Numbered from the stretch's first letter, positions 40,067-49,888 are shown. The stretch is 64,000 bases of DNA from Vampirovibrio chlorellavorus (GCA_003149345.1 QFWI01000008.1:372001-436000), one strand, 5' to 3'. The notes: generated by a model not told the origin, from the letters alone. Numbers and translations are program-made.

Positions 40067-41167
40067 TTATCGGTTTACATTGATGGCGATTGTGACGGAA
40101 TGGATGGCCCCAGCGCCTTTGACGCTCACATAAATGTTGGGCGCTTTCCGGGCATCTCGATCGGTTTGGGATTGCTGGTCAATGGAATCAAACTGGACCA
40201 TGTACCCCTTGGGTAAAAAGTCACCGGTTTTCAATTCCAGTACCGGTTCCCCGTTCCATTGGCCGGGAGCCAGATAACCAATATTCACACCTTCCTCACA
40301 GGGCACAGAAACAACGGAGGCCAGCTGGGCCATGCCGTCATCAGTCTGAGGTAATTTGTCAACCTGGTACAACTGATCCGCAATGGCGTTTTGAATGTCA
40401 GTGGCCAGCTTGTCATAATAAAGGATTTCGTCAAAGTACGCCCCGGAACAGTTAGTGCCGTTCTCATACCAGGGGCGGCCCTTCATCCGCTCAACATAAA
40501 CGTTTCCGTTGTTGTTCTGAATGGAGGTAACGTTGGCAGAGGTCAAGGTTTCAGCAGTCGCACCGGGCAAGCGCTTAAACTTCAGAGTAAAAGCGGAATT
40601 TGCCAAACCAGAAACTTGACCGCAAGCATACCCAAGCACAGCAGCCCCAAGGTAAGCATCTGTGGAGAAAATCGCCTGTGTGCGGTCATAGCCTGAGGCT
40701 TTCAAAGTCTCAAACAGGTTCCCGGCGGTTCCTGCCTTAATGGCAGCGGTGGAACTCTGGAAGATGTACTGAGTCAATGGACTGGCCGACTCCACATAAG
40801 CGGCCACAGCGGAGGATTCGCTATCATTCGCACCTGGGATAAATGCGGCGTACCATTCAGAGTTGGCCAAACGGCAAGCGGTCAAAGCAGCTACCGGGGT
40901 CTCCCCGGATCCTTGACGGCCCACCAATAACCGGGTGGGTTTGGAGGTCGCTGCAAAATAACGGCTTGCGGCCAAATATTCAGGAGAACTCAAAGAGAAG
41001 CCAGCGGCAGCCATTTCCGCCAGGCTGGCATATTCAGCAACCCGGGTTGTGGTACTGATAACTGAGCTAGTTCCAATAATCAGCCCAAGGTTAAAGCCCG
41101 CGCGGGGAGTGCCAATTCCAGGTAGATTGTAATAGGCGTTTACAGCCGGGGTCAAAGGTAAAGTCAT
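40067..41167 (-). CDS. Tail sheath protein (DUF3383)
   Basis: 366 aa. N-terminal NAYYNLPGIGTPRAGFNLGL, a middle protruding domain, and a C-terminal beta extension (APNIYVSVKGAGAIHSVTIA). DUF3383 proteins are contractile sheaths. A sheath proves the myovirus tail. The gene overlaps the terminator gene by 4 bases. Confidence 0.9.
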   Translation of the reverse strand: MTLPLTPAVNAYYNLPGIGTPRAGFNLGLIIGTSSVISTTTRVAEYASLAEMAAAGFSLSSPEYLAASRYFAATSKPTRLLVGRQGSGETPVAALTACRLANSEWYAAFIPGANDSESSAVAAYVESASPLTQYIFQSSTAAIKAGTAGNLFETLKASGYDRTQAIFSTDAYLGAAVLGYACGQVSGLANSAFTLKFKRLPGATAETLTSANVTSIQNNNGNVYVERMKGRPWYENGTNCSGAYFDEILYYDKLATDIQNAIADQLYQVDKLPQTDDGMAQLASVVSVPCEEGVNIGYLAPGQWNGEPVLELKTGDFLPKGYMVQFDSIDQQSQTDRDARKAPNIYVSVKGAGAIHSVTIAINVNR

Positions 41168-41763
41168 GGGTTGGGATCCTCAATTGGTATAACGATAAGT
41201 CTGGATTCACCGCCGGATTCCTTGACCGTGGCAGTTGCACTGGCAAAGGTCGGTTTATCGGCAATTTCGGTAATGTGAACATTAAACAACACTCTCAGGT
41301 CGGTTCGGTTCCACCAGCGTTGGTTAAAGCTGTATGGCGCTCTCACCGGTGCCTGTATTTCCGGTATTGGGAACACTTTGAACGGCTTTAACAGGGAGCG
41401 TATGGGTTGCTTCAGGATGCCGCTTTTTACCCCCAGTGCAAGCCCAAGGCTTTTTGGCCCGAAAATAGACCAATCCACCATTATTACCGTCGTGTATGAA
41501 ACGGTTTCCTCTACAAGCGCCGGGCTTGGAGTGGATTTATCCCGATAAACAATGTCCCGCTGTTTGTCGTATGGGTTGTCGATGATACTGACATTGACAA
41601 AGGCCACGTCCTGTTCCGGTTCAAAACCCGGCTGTCCATCAATAGGGAAAGCGATTCTGACAAACTTGGGGTTAAGGCCGGTAATGCCAACGGTCACAGA
41701 GGCAAACAAATCTTCCAGTTTTTTCTGGAAATCAATCAAATCCGGCTGGGTTAATGCAGACAC
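41164..41763 (-). CDS. Tail terminator / neck protein (gp12-like)
   Basis: 199 aa from a GTG with AAGAGG upstream. A mixed alpha/beta protein with SIIDNPYDKQRDIVYRD and many Trp/Phe residues near the end (SFNQRWWNRTDLRVLF). It resembles the phage neck terminator proteins next to DUF3383 sheaths. It closes the tail tube at the head. Confidence 0.72.
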   Translation of the reverse strand: MSALTQPDLIDFQKKLEDLFASVTVGITGLNPKFVRIAFPIDGQPGFEPEQDVAFVNVSIIDNPYDKQRDIVYRDKSTPSPALVEETVSYTTVIMVDWSIFGPKSLGLALGVKSGILKQPIRSLLKPFKVFPIPEIQAPVRAPYSFNQRWWNRTDLRVLFNVHITEIADKPTFASATATVKESGGESRLIVIPIEDPNP

Positions 41764-41793
41764 AAAAAGCCTCTTTCATTCGCTGGTGATGGT

Positions 41794-42168
41794 TTATGCC
41801 CCGGCTTTCCGAACGCCTACAGCGTAAAAATAGCCGTAGTTGGTGAAATCATCGGCCTTGTGAATTTTGTAGACTTCCCCGTTCCAGGTGACTTCATCCG
41901 CAATAACCCCATCCTCACCGGAGGAGCCTAAGCGGGTCGTTTGCAAGGGACAATGAGTGAATATCTCAATGGCTCCGGTGATGGTGTCACCCTGGGGCAG
42001 CTGGACGATATCCTTGGTTTTCATCGGGACGATAATTCCCGACACAGGGATCAAGGTTTCAGTGGTCACAAACCGATTATTAATCCACTGGCCCGATTGT
42101 CTCCTGACCTGGAAAGGTTCCGGCTGGCAAAAGTCCGGGTCATCAATAAGCTCAGAAACATTGATCAT
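41794..42168 (-). CDS. Head-tail connector (stopper-like)
   Basis: 124 aa. The ATG overlaps the previous stop (ATGA). Beta-rich, with SGIIVPMKTKDIVQLPQGDT and an end with YGYFYAVGV. Size and position match head-closure proteins. Family match is not certain. Confidence 0.65.
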   Translation of the reverse strand: MINVSELIDDPDFCQPEPFQVRRQSGQWINNRFVTTETLIPVSGIIVPMKTKDIVQLPQGDTITGAIEIFTHCPLQTTRLGSSGEDGVIADEVTWNGEVYKIHKADDFTNYGYFYAVGVRKAGA

Positions 42169-42716
42169 TTGGCTCTTACCACGTAAGTTATAGATTTTCT
42201 CAAGGCCCCGGTATCAATCATGGGCCGGTCGCTTTTCTTTCGAGCAATGGTTGAGGGCGCATTGGGGGCCCAGTTGTTCCGAGAGTCGGTAAACCATGCT
42301 TTGATGATGTTTTGGCCCAACATGCCCAGTTTTACGATCTCAATCCTGGCTTTTTCATTTTCCCCAGCCAGCGCGGCCCGAATGACCTTGGTTTGTTGAG
42401 CGGCAATCCTGTCCAGATTGGCTTTAATAGCCGGTTCCAGAAATGGCCTTGGAGGAATCTGCCATAGCGGATCGCCCCGCTCCATCAGGTAGCCGTCCAG
42501 GGCGGTTGCCGTTTTATCCTCTGGCTGTACCCCGTGGGCTAGGACGTACCCCAGTTCGGCATTATTGGGGGCCTCATCAGTCCTGGAATTTTTTTCCTGT
42601 GGAATGCCCACCAGGATGTCGTCCCGCTCTAAGCCTTGCAAGGCCTGGAAGATTTTGCCGAGATTGTCAATTTTTTTAGTGATTTTGCAGACTGGCTTGA
42701 TGAAACTGTTGAACAT
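42165..42716 (-). CDS. Tail completion / neck protein (HK97 gp10 or gpS-like)
   Basis: 183 aa. It has a stretch YVLAHGVQPEDKTATALDGY and PPRPFLEPAI, then a helical segment and a final DTGALRKSITY, the pattern of virion-morphogenesis neck proteins (P2 gpS style). It acts at head-tail joining. Confidence 0.75.
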   Translation of the reverse strand: MFNSFIKPVCKITKKIDNLGKIFQALQGLERDDILVGIPQEKNSRTDEAPNNAELGYVLAHGVQPEDKTATALDGYLMERGDPLWQIPPRPFLEPAIKANLDRIAAQQTKVIRAALAGENEKARIEIVKLGMLGQNIIKAWFTDSRNNWAPNAPSTIARKKSDRPMIDTGALRKSITYVVRAK

Positions 42717-42740
42717 TTTCCATCGGCCCCCTGGCTTGGG

Positions 42741-43232
42741 TTAGCGAACGTACATGCCCGCTTTGGCTAGAAACTTGGCGAACTGGACGAACTGACGCCC
42801 AAATTTGGTTGTTTGCCAGTCCTGCCAACCGTTGGTGTTCAGCCCCTCAAAACTATAAGAAACGGACAGACTTCCAACGCTTTTGGAGGTTTGTAGCCCT
42901 TTGGCCTTGGCGGCGTTTATGACCTGACTGGCGCTAGGGTTTGGGTTTGGTGTCATGGTTTCCAGATAGAGGGTCGCCATATGCGCCACGTACAGAGCCA
43001 TGCCGAACTTCCATTGTTCATGCCAGCGGGCCTCCTGGACAACAGCATTCGCCATCAGGATAAACTGATCCAGCATGTAATCCTCGATCAGCCCCTTGAA
43101 ATGCGGGAAAAAAGCCTGATCCCCGTAGCAGAAATCATCCCTGGTGAAAGGGGGATTTTCGCCCCCTCTCACGTTGGATGCCTCAGCCTCAAGAGCGGCC
43201 ACGTTTATTCTTCCGGGATAAAAATAACTCAT
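42741..43232 (-). CDS. DUF4054 head-tail adaptor
   Basis: 163 aa. Helical, with the family pattern in DYMLDQFILMANAVVQEARW, KFGMALYVAHMATLYL and the ending GRQFVQFAKFLAKAG. DUF4054 proteins bind the portal as adaptor. Follows the gene at 43259 within 26 bases. Confidence 0.85.
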   Translation of the reverse strand: MSYFYPGRINVAALEAEASNVRGGENPPFTRDDFCYGDQAFFPHFKGLIEDYMLDQFILMANAVVQEARWHEQWKFGMALYVAHMATLYLETMTPNPNPSASQVINAAKAKGLQTSKSVGSLSVSYSFEGLNTNGWQDWQTTKFGRQFVQFAKFLAKAGMYVR

Positions 43233-43258
43233 AGCACCCTATCCTCTGATAACTGATT

Positions 43259-43879
43259 CTAAAAGCCGGGGATGCCGGTATCGATTACCTGTTTTCCTTG
43301 CTCCGTCTGGGCTTCAGAATCCCCTTCTGAACCCGGATTATCCGATTCGGCTGGGTTAGGTTCGGTTGGTTGAGTCTCTGCGGAACTGGCTTCGGACTGC
43401 TTTTTGGTCCCACGCTTTGGCTTTGCGGGGGTAACAGCTTCGGTCAGGTTGGCCATGCCTTCTACAAGGCGCTTCTCGATCTCTTGCAACACGGCATTAC
43501 GGACGTATTGATCGCCAATCAGGGTTACCCGGTTGGGATCAGAGAACTCTGTGAAATCAAGGCCACCTTCAGTAATGGTTTCCAGGATTTGGGCGTAAAG
43601 TTCTTCCGATACCGCTTCTACGTAATTCACGGCCGGAAACCGAAAATCGTAGATGCTCAGGCCATCAATAACCGTATCTTCCCCAAAAGGACTGTTCCCG
43701 GTCGCCGCTTGGGTGCCGTAAGCAGAAAGATTGGTTACGCGCCCGTCTGCCAGATTTGCTTTGAAATAGTCATCCTCAGCAATCCAGTCCGGGGCTTCCT
43801 GTTCAACATTCCCGCCAGTAGTCACAAAGGTTTCTTGCCCGTTTGAAAACTCAAGACGGTGGGTGCTTTTAATGTACAA
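43259..43879 (-). CDS. Hypothetical head protein with an acidic tail, TTG start
   Basis: 206 aa. No ATG or GTG fits, but a TTG at 43879 has GGGAGGG 7 bases upstream, inside the capsid gene's last codons. The open frame before it only shadows the capsid gene. Residues 1-130 are mixed alpha/beta, and the last 55 residues are a Ser/Pro/Glu/Lys-rich disordered tail. It lies between capsid and DUF4054 adaptor genes, so a head-completion or accessory role is likely. Confidence 0.65.
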   Translation of the reverse strand: MYIKSTHRLEFSNGQETFVTTGGNVEQEAPDWIAEDDYFKANLADGRVTNLSAYGTQAATGNSPFGEDTVIDGLSIYDFRFPAVNYVEAVSEELYAQILETITEGGLDFTEFSDPNRVTLIGDQYVRNAVLQEIEKRLVEGMANLTEAVTPAKPKRGTKKQSEASSAETQPTEPNPAESDNPGSEGDSEAQTEQGKQVIDTGIPGF

Positions 43880-43892
43880 GTCGAAACCCTCC

Positions 43893-44858
43893 CTAGTAGC
43901 CGTCAGCGTAACGGATGGCTTGCGGGTACAGGATTTGCAACTCGGAGAAGAACGCAAAGTAGTTGGTCAGGTAAGCTACGTCGGTAACGTTGGCGGAGGT
44001 CATACCCTTGGTCAGAGGAACCGTGATATCGAACGCAATCCGATCCTTGCGGTTGACATAGGCAACCATACGGTCGGTATTGCTTGCACCGGCTCCAACG
44101 CACTGGCGGCAAGGGACGATAGCCAAGTTTGCACCGCGCTTGGTGGCGATGTTGTTGTCCAGGATGTAGGTCAGCAAGGACACGTTACCGGCTTCGGACA
44201 CCTTACGGCCTACCAAATAACCGTATTTATCAGGCGCCAAATTGATCTGGTTAGCAATGTCACCATCCGAGTATTCAACAGCTGCCCATTGAGCGCTCAG
44301 GAGGGTATTGATATCGGCCAGGATCTCATCAGCGGTTTTGTCTTTCCACAAACGGCTGGTAGCGCCTGCGTTCTGTGCTACGTTGGCGGCATTGACCAGC
44401 GGGCTGTTAACCAAGCCAGTGGTACCAAAAGCGCTAAATCCGGTATAGCAGCTTTTGTCCAGAGTCTTGTTCCAAGCCAGCTGCAAGCCGCTCTGTAACA
44501 CGGGCTCAATGCTCTTACCAGCGGTTTGCATTTTGTAAGTGTCCAGGAAGGTGATCCGCAAGTTATTCATCCAGGGGAACACTTTCGCCAGATCCTTGGA
44601 CAGGTTGGCTTGAATGATCGGGATGACATTGGTTGCGCTGTTTACGATCCCGTCCTCATTGGTGCCAGAGGTAGCGAATTCAGCGTACATATTGGACACG
44701 AATTCGACAGCCCCGCCGCCCATATCAAAAGGGATATCACGGGACCAGGTAAAGCTACTCAACGGCTCGTTAATGGCCTTTTTTTGCTTTTCGAGTTCCC
44801 CTACCAAAAACGCCTGCCCGGAAGCGATTGCGGCGTCATTCATCAGGAATGGAAGCAT
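43893..44858 (-). CDS. Major capsid protein (DUF2184, HK97-like fold)
   Basis: 321 aa, ATG with GGAG upstream. The protein follows the DUF2184 pattern: a helical start, a long E-loop-like part, and an end YPQAIRYADGY. It forms the icosahedral shell. Two cysteines close together (CRQC near residue 256) are unusual. A terminator-like hairpin stands between this gene and the decoration gene upstream. Confidence 0.9.
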   Translation of the reverse strand: MLPFLMNDAAIASGQAFLVGELEKQKKAINEPLSSFTWSRDIPFDMGGGAVEFVSNMYAEFATSGTNEDGIVNSATNVIPIIQANLSKDLAKVFPWMNNLRITFLDTYKMQTAGKSIEPVLQSGLQLAWNKTLDKSCYTGFSAFGTTGLVNSPLVNAANVAQNAGATSRLWKDKTADEILADINTLLSAQWAAVEYSDGDIANQINLAPDKYGYLVGRKVSEAGNVSLLTYILDNNIATKRGANLAIVPCRQCVGAGASNTDRMVAYVNRKDRIAFDITVPLTKGMTSANVTDVAYLTNYFAFFSELQILYPQAIRYADGY

Positions 44859-44903
44859 TTCGTTTGATTCTCCATCATTAAATAATTTGAAAAATTGGCA
44901 TAT

Positions 44904-44941
44904 AAAAAGCGCCCCTTCCGGTTAAGGAAAGAGCGCTTTTT
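44904..44941 (-). terminator. Hairpin with T tract directly before the capsid gene
   Basis: AAAAAGCGC (44904-44912) and GCGCTTTTT (44933-44941) form a 9-bp stem, with further pairing of CCTT and AAGG in the loop. The minus strand ends in T. It lies 45 bases before the capsid ATG, inside an operon. Confidence 0.7.
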
Positions 44942-44957
44942 ATGGTTAAAACGAGTT

Positions 44958-45479
44958 CTAGTTGTTCGGGTATTTCAGCTTCAGCGTGGTGATACCGTTA
45001 GAATCCTTCTTGCCGGTATGCCAGGAAAGGCTAGGAATCACAACGTTCTTACCCGGATCTGAATCCCCTTCCAAATCACCAATCAGAGAAGAGGGATAAG
45101 CAGTAGACAAGGCAGTACGAACGTAAACCTTGCCACCAGCGGTCAAAGTCCCCCGACCGGCCTTGACGTTTACAATACCCTCTTTCACGAAGTCGCAAGG
45201 CTGGCCCGGCTGATAGGCTCCGTTGGTAGTGCCCGTGCTGTTGGGGTAGGTCGTCAATTGCTTGACTTCAGCAACCGCAATACCGCCAAAGTTATCAGCG
45301 GTCACAGTAGCATCGGCCAAACTTACCGTATTATCAGTGTTCAGGATGACCGGAGCGCCAAAGGGGATAGCGGCGGAATTCGATTTGACCACCCGGTTTT
45401 CGATTTTGGGAGAGGATTCGTGGGAAACATTTCCCGCAAAACCGTAAGGCAAAGAAAGCCCGATAGTAGAGCCTGGCAT
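44958..45479 (-). CDS. Capsid decoration / structural protein
   Basis: 173 aa, beta-rich with Gly/Ser/Thr. The middle (GIAVAEVKQLTTYPNSTGTT, then KEGIVNVKAGRGTLTAGGKV) matches the DUF2190-like and gp20-type structural proteins that lie before the capsid gene. It likely stabilises the shell. A terminator follows. Confidence 0.72.
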   Translation of the reverse strand: MPGSTIGLSLPYGFAGNVSHESSPKIENRVVKSNSAAIPFGAPVILNTDNTVSLADATVTADNFGGIAVAEVKQLTTYPNSTGTTNGAYQPGQPCDFVKEGIVNVKAGRGTLTAGGKVYVRTALSTAYPSSLIGDLEGDSDPGKNVVIPSLSWHTGKKDSNGITTLKLKYPNN

Positions 45480-45507
45480 AGAGTTATCTCCTATTTCTAA
45501 ATTTCAA

Positions 45508-46797
45508 TTAAGCTTTTTTCAACTGGATGTTGTTTTTGGCCATAATTTCTTTGCTATATGCGCCCCAATCAATGGCCTCGGCATCGTTTACCTGGGCAGC
45601 TTTGGCGGCGCTACGGGCAATGGCCCCATACACAGTGGCAGCCTTACCGCCCCGCAATTGCTTACGCAAAGCATCTTTGGCCTGTTTCCGTTGAGCTTCG
45701 GGAAGGGTTGCCAAAAAGGGCTTCATACTGTCCATAACACCCTTTAAGATAGCGGCATCATTGGCTTTTTGCTCTTCCTCGGTAGCTTTGGACTCGTCCT
45801 CGTCCTCATCTTCCGCCTTGTTTTTTTTATCTTCATCATCGTCAGAATCTTCATCTGCGGTGATGTTCAAGGCTTTGGCGATAGAATCCATGGTTTTTTC
45901 CAGGCCGGAGATACGGGCTTCAATGGCAGCAGGCAATTTAGAGTCCTTGGTTTCCTTTGGTTTGTCGGAATCCTCGTCCTCATCTTCCGTTTCAGCTTTT
46001 TCTTTCGGCTTCTCGGAATCTTCATCTTTGGCAAAGGCAAGGCCCAACAGTGCTTTAAATAGACCTTTTTCAGCTTTGCCACTATCGGTTTTTACTTCTG
46101 GCTTTTCAGCGGGAGCGGAATCATTCATGATTTCCAGCATTTCCGCAATTTCGTCCGGCTCGGCATCCTTTACCCAGGAGGTAAACATTTTTTTCATGGC
46201 CTGTTCTTTGGTTTTCATTGGTTTTTTGGCTCCATTTTTACTTAAAACACTCTTTTTATCGTTGATTCTGACCTTTGGCCCCGCCCTGCCCTTGTCCACA
46301 ACAGCCACATGATTGGCCGTAATGTTCACTTGCCTGTATCCATCTTGATATGGCTGGTAATTACAGCTATATCCGGCAGAGACTTCCCGCTTCCCTGACT
46401 CTATTTTTTTAATCAGGTCGGCATCTTTAATCATCAGGTCGGCAATGACATACTCACCCTTGGTTCGGATGTTCTGCAAATGTCCCTTGCTGACCCGCTG
46501 ATGATTCTCGGGGGTAACGAAACCCTCTTGGGGGTGATCGTCCACCACCGGCTTACCCTCAAAGCTCCTCAAAGCCTGTTCGTCAAAAACGTCATCGGCT
46601 AACCGGTAGACTTTTGTTTTGAGGTTGACGCGGCTGGCAATGCCAATCTCTTGCCCGTAATACTCCTGTACGCCCAGCCGGGCAATGGGTACGTCATAGC
46701 AAATTAAAAAGCCTTCCGGGGTTTTAGCCATATTCTGAGAAATGGACGAACCAAGGAAGGCCATATCATTGTGATTTGGCATTTTTACCACTTTCAC
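45508..46797 (-). CDS. Prohead protease-scaffold fusion (DUF2213)
   Basis: 429 aa from a GTG at 46797. An ATG 5 codons later is the alternative. Residues 15-185 are the protease: DDHP with H88, REVSAGYS with S140 as nucleophile, and ANHVAVVDKGRAG with H163. Residues 200-370 are a highly acidic Asp/Glu/Lys scaffold with a coiled coil (IEARISGLEKTMDSIAKALN). The end is basic and helical. It would cut scaffold and capsid tails during maturation. The gene crosses the end of the first unit: its last part lies at 45508-46281. Confidence 0.88.
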   Translation of the reverse strand: MKVVKMPNHNDMAFLGSSISQNMAKTPEGFLICYDVPIARLGVQEYYGQEIGIASRVNLKTKVYRLADDVFDEQALRSFEGKPVVDDHPQEGFVTPENHQRVSKGHLQNIRTKGEYVIADLMIKDADLIKKIESGKREVSAGYSCNYQPYQDGYRQVNITANHVAVVDKGRAGPKVRINDKKSVLSKNGAKKPMKTKEQAMKKMFTSWVKDAEPDEIAEMLEIMNDSAPAEKPEVKTDSGKAEKGLFKALLGLAFAKDEDSEKPKEKAETEDEDEDSDKPKETKDSKLPAAIEARISGLEKTMDSIAKALNITADEDSDDDEDKKNKAEDEDEDESKATEEEQKANDAAILKGVMDSMKPFLATLPEAQRKQAKDALRKQLRGGKAATVYGAIARSAAKAAQVNDAEAIDWGAYSKEIMAKNNIQLKKA

Positions 46798-46806
46798 CTT
46801 TCCCGC

Positions 46807-47640
46807 TTACGGGGAGTCCTGTAATTTCAGGAAATCTTTCTTCCCGATGCTGACGATTTTATTTCCTTGTGCCAGCTTTTTAGGCCAGGTTTCAAAGTCC
46901 GGGTCAACTATCGGCTCGGCGTAACACCTGCAATTTGGGCATTCTCCCGGCCCATAATTGCCAAGCCCTGACTTAACGCCCAGGATGGCTTCCGGGTTGG
47001 GGGGATTACTGAAAGAGCAAATAACGCCTTCCATATGCTTATGAGAGGATCTGACCCGCTGATCCTGGGAGGTTTTCCAGACATAGAAATCAAGCCCAAT
47101 CGCCTGACTCCTCATTGAGGTGATTGAGGCTTGGGCCTTACTGACCTCTGTTCTAGCGATACGGGTCGCTTGCCATTCGGCCAGTTGAGGGGCTTCCTGT
47201 TGTATTTGCTTTAAAAGCGCTTCAGGCCTGGCTCCTTCCATTGCCGACTTGGAAGCTTTTGAGGCAACGGAAACCGCAACTTTTGCCGGTAGAAGCCTGA
47301 TGTAATTGGCGTTTTGTTCTACCAGGGCGTTAAACTTTGGGTTCCCGGCAAACTCTTTCTTGAGCATCCGGTATATTTCCCCGCCGTTTTGGCCCTTTCG
47401 TGCCGCTTCTCGCCAGCTGCCAGCGTTCTCCACCATAACCGACTTGACCATTTTTAACGCTTCCCGGTTGGCATACTCCACCCATTTGGGGTTTTCCGCA
47501 TACCTGACCAGCGCCGAAATGATCTCGTTTACCGTTTTCAGCCGCTTGATGGAACGGGTAATCTCCAGGGCCGCTTGCCGCAAGCTGATTTCATAGCGCC
47601 GTTCAGTCGATGAAAGACGCCGGAAATTCTTCCGTTTCAT
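46807..47640 (-). CDS. Minor head protein, second copy
   Basis: Identical to the Mu F-like gene at 526-1359. Here it lies in an uninterrupted late operon, directly upstream of the intact protease-scaffold gene. Confidence 0.88.
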   Translation of the reverse strand: MKRKNFRRLSSTERRYEISLRQAALEITRSIKRLKTVNEIISALVRYAENPKWVEYANREALKMVKSVMVENAGSWREAARKGQNGGEIYRMLKKEFAGNPKFNALVEQNANYIRLLPAKVAVSVASKASKSAMEGARPEALLKQIQQEAPQLAEWQATRIARTEVSKAQASITSMRSQAIGLDFYVWKTSQDQRVRSSHKHMEGVICSFSNPPNPEAILGVKSGLGNYGPGECPNCRCYAEPIVDPDFETWPKKLAQGNKIVSIGKKDFLKLQDSP

Positions 47641-47675
47641 ATTACCTCCAGTGGGAAGCGGTTAAAATCAGTGGC

Positions 47676-47771
47676 TTAAAGGTCAGGGTCAAAGAAAGCG
47701 TCAATCAACACCCGGTGTTCCCGGATGGCCTGGCGCATTTCAAAGTCTGAGAATTCAATACCTTCGTACAT
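47676..47771 (-). CDS. Small acidic hypothetical protein, second copy
   Basis: Same as the short frame at 1395-1490, with the same uncertain start. Confidence 0.35.
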   Translation of the reverse strand: MYEGIEFSDFEMRQAIREHRVLIDAFFDPDL

Positions 47772-47802
47772 TTCGCGTATGAATTGCTCATCCCGTTCCT
47801 TG

Positions 47803-49272
47803 TTAGGGTTCGGTTTCGGTGGGTTCCGTTTCAATTTCTTCTTCCATCGGTGGAATTGGCGTTGACGGCTTATCACTGGCGGCGTTGATATCGTCATCCG
47901 TGATATTGCTAAACAGCCCGGTATCATCGGACAGTTGGCGCAATTCCTTCAGTGCTACTCGGTCTGAAATAATAGCACGGTCATGGGCTCCGAAAATGGC
48001 TTCGGTTTTCCACTTGACTTGTTCCCCGAGTTCCTTGTCATTGGGCGTTCTGACCGGGTTGTACATATAGTCCAGGTCATCCGGGATATATCCCATTGTT
48101 GACTTGAACATAACCGGCAAGATTTTGTCCAGGATGGGGGTTAAGTGGGCGTGTTGCTCCTGATCGATTACATCATAGTAGTTTTGAAGGTCACTTTCCC
48201 CGGTAGCGTTCATGCCAGCGGGTGAGCGGCCAAACAACTTGGTCACAGGAATCTGAGCGGCCCCAGCAATGTCCATCATGAAGCATTCGTATATATCATC
48301 CAGGTCACTGAATGACGTGCGAATGCTCTGGAATTCGTCATCCTTGGACATGACGTACATTCCGAAGTTAGATTGTAGCCAGTTCTGGGACTGGATGGTG
48401 TTAAACAGGTTGGCTTGCACCTTGGCATTGGTGCCGGAGAGCATCTGCCCCAAATCCTCCATCTTGAGAATCCGAAGGTTGGCCAGAAATATCAGACCGG
48501 CAATGTTGGCGCTGGTGTTGTCCCGTTTTTTCAGTTCCTCCAGAACGGATTCCATTTTAGAGGCGCCCCAGTAGTTTTCCGCCAGGCGTTCCCACTCGGG
48601 AAGGTCATCCCCTTCAAATCGAACAATCCGGGTATGGTGTACCCGCTGCAAGTCCATCTGAGACTTATCGCCCAGCTGGTAATACTCAGGGGTGCCAAAG
48701 TCAGGGCTTGAAATATCCGTAACAAGGCCCATATCTGGGTAGACCCCAGACCAGCGATCCATAATCAACAGGCCCCGGAAGTCCCCCAGTTCAACGGCGT
48801 CCAGGTTTAACGGCTGGTCCAGTTCGTCCTCTTGCCCGTCAATCATCAACAGGCCAGCGGCACCGCCATATAACCGCCCCCAGTTCAGACCCTTCAATAG
48901 AGACTTATTAAGCCGAGTTAACCGCTGAGCCCTTTGTAACAGGTTGATTTCGTCTGGGTTGATATCGCAAAGGTACTTCCAGCCGTTTTTCAGCATATCC
49001 TTGGGGATAATGTCGATGATCCGGCGGGTGATCCAGCTTCCCCGGTATAACGAGTTCATCATGGCGTAATTCTGGGTGAACCGAGTCATCGGGTAGGACG
49101 TGCCTTCCATATGATTCGGTTGACCAAAGCCAGTACGGGCCATGGTGTTCATGAAGGCGTCAAAAGTAGCCATACCGTTAATGGCACTCATGAAAGCCTC
49201 ACGGTTTGATGTTGGAGCGGCTACCGCTTGGGTGTTTGGAGCGCTATCCCGATGTTTTCTCTTCTTTGACAT
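47803..49272 (-). CDS. Portal protein (DUF1073), second copy
   Basis: Identical to the portal at 1522-2991. Confidence 0.93.
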   Translation of the reverse strand: MSKKRKHRDSAPNTQAVAAPTSNREAFMSAINGMATFDAFMNTMARTGFGQPNHMEGTSYPMTRFTQNYAMMNSLYRGSWITRRIIDIIPKDMLKNGWKYLCDINPDEINLLQRAQRLTRLNKSLLKGLNWGRLYGGAAGLLMIDGQEDELDQPLNLDAVELGDFRGLLIMDRWSGVYPDMGLVTDISSPDFGTPEYYQLGDKSQMDLQRVHHTRIVRFEGDDLPEWERLAENYWGASKMESVLEELKKRDNTSANIAGLIFLANLRILKMEDLGQMLSGTNAKVQANLFNTIQSQNWLQSNFGMYVMSKDDEFQSIRTSFSDLDDIYECFMMDIAGAAQIPVTKLFGRSPAGMNATGESDLQNYYDVIDQEQHAHLTPILDKILPVMFKSTMGYIPDDLDYMYNPVRTPNDKELGEQVKWKTEAIFGAHDRAIISDRVALKELRQLSDDTGLFSNITDDDINAASDKPSTPIPPMEEEIETEPTETEP

Positions 49273-49822
49273 ATAAATCGCTCACATCCTTAAACGGTAA
49301 TTTCCAGGAATCCCGGACAGCGGGGTTACACTGGTATATCTCGCAACGTTCAGCCGCCCGATAAATGAACTCTTTAAGTCCTCGGTGGGCGTCCTGGGTC
49401 AACTCGGCGGGATGAAAAGCCCCGTCAAAATCCGTGAAGCTGGTATCGGTCTCCACGTGATCAACCCCAATCAGGTATATGCGCTTGTACCCTTTGAGCA
49501 ATGCCCAGTTAACGGCCAGGGACACAGTGAAATACTTAAAGCCAAGGCATATAACCCCATTTTCTGTTTGCCAATCCAGTAGCGGGACGTCCATCGACTT
49601 TCCGACATAGGGAATATCTCCGTCCTTGGCTAGGTAATTGGGGACAAAGGCATGCCGCGCCTTGTGGCCTGGAATGCGGTCGTCAAAGGAAAAAACAACA
49701 TCAACCGGATAGTAGCGGGCAAAGTTGTTAATTCCGATGGTGTAATACCGTTCCAGTAGCGGCTGGATATCTAGCTGGTTAATGAACGGAGAGCATCCGA
49801 AAATGATTACTTCCGGGTACAT
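49244..49822 (-). CDS. DUF115/CST-I-like protein, second copy
   Basis: Identical to the gene at 2963-3541. Confidence 0.55.
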   Translation of the reverse strand: MYPEVIIFGCSPFINQLDIQPLLERYYTIGINNFARYYPVDVVFSFDDRIPGHKARHAFVPNYLAKDGDIPYVGKSMDVPLLDWQTENGVICLGFKYFTVSLAVNWALLKGYKRIYLIGVDHVETDTSFTDFDGAFHPAELTQDAHRGLKEFIYRAAERCEIYQCNPAVRDSWKLPFKDVSDLYVKEEKTSG

Positions 49823-49887
49823 CAGGAAAAATCTCCATTTAGCCAGCGGATAAGACGGCCTATAACGTCAGTCAGTATTGCGTTCAT
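49822..49887 (-). CDS. 21-aa micro-ORF, second copy
   Basis: Same as 3541-3606. Confidence 0.3.
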   Translation of the reverse strand: MNAILTDVIGRLIRWLNGDFS

Positions 49888-49888
49888 T

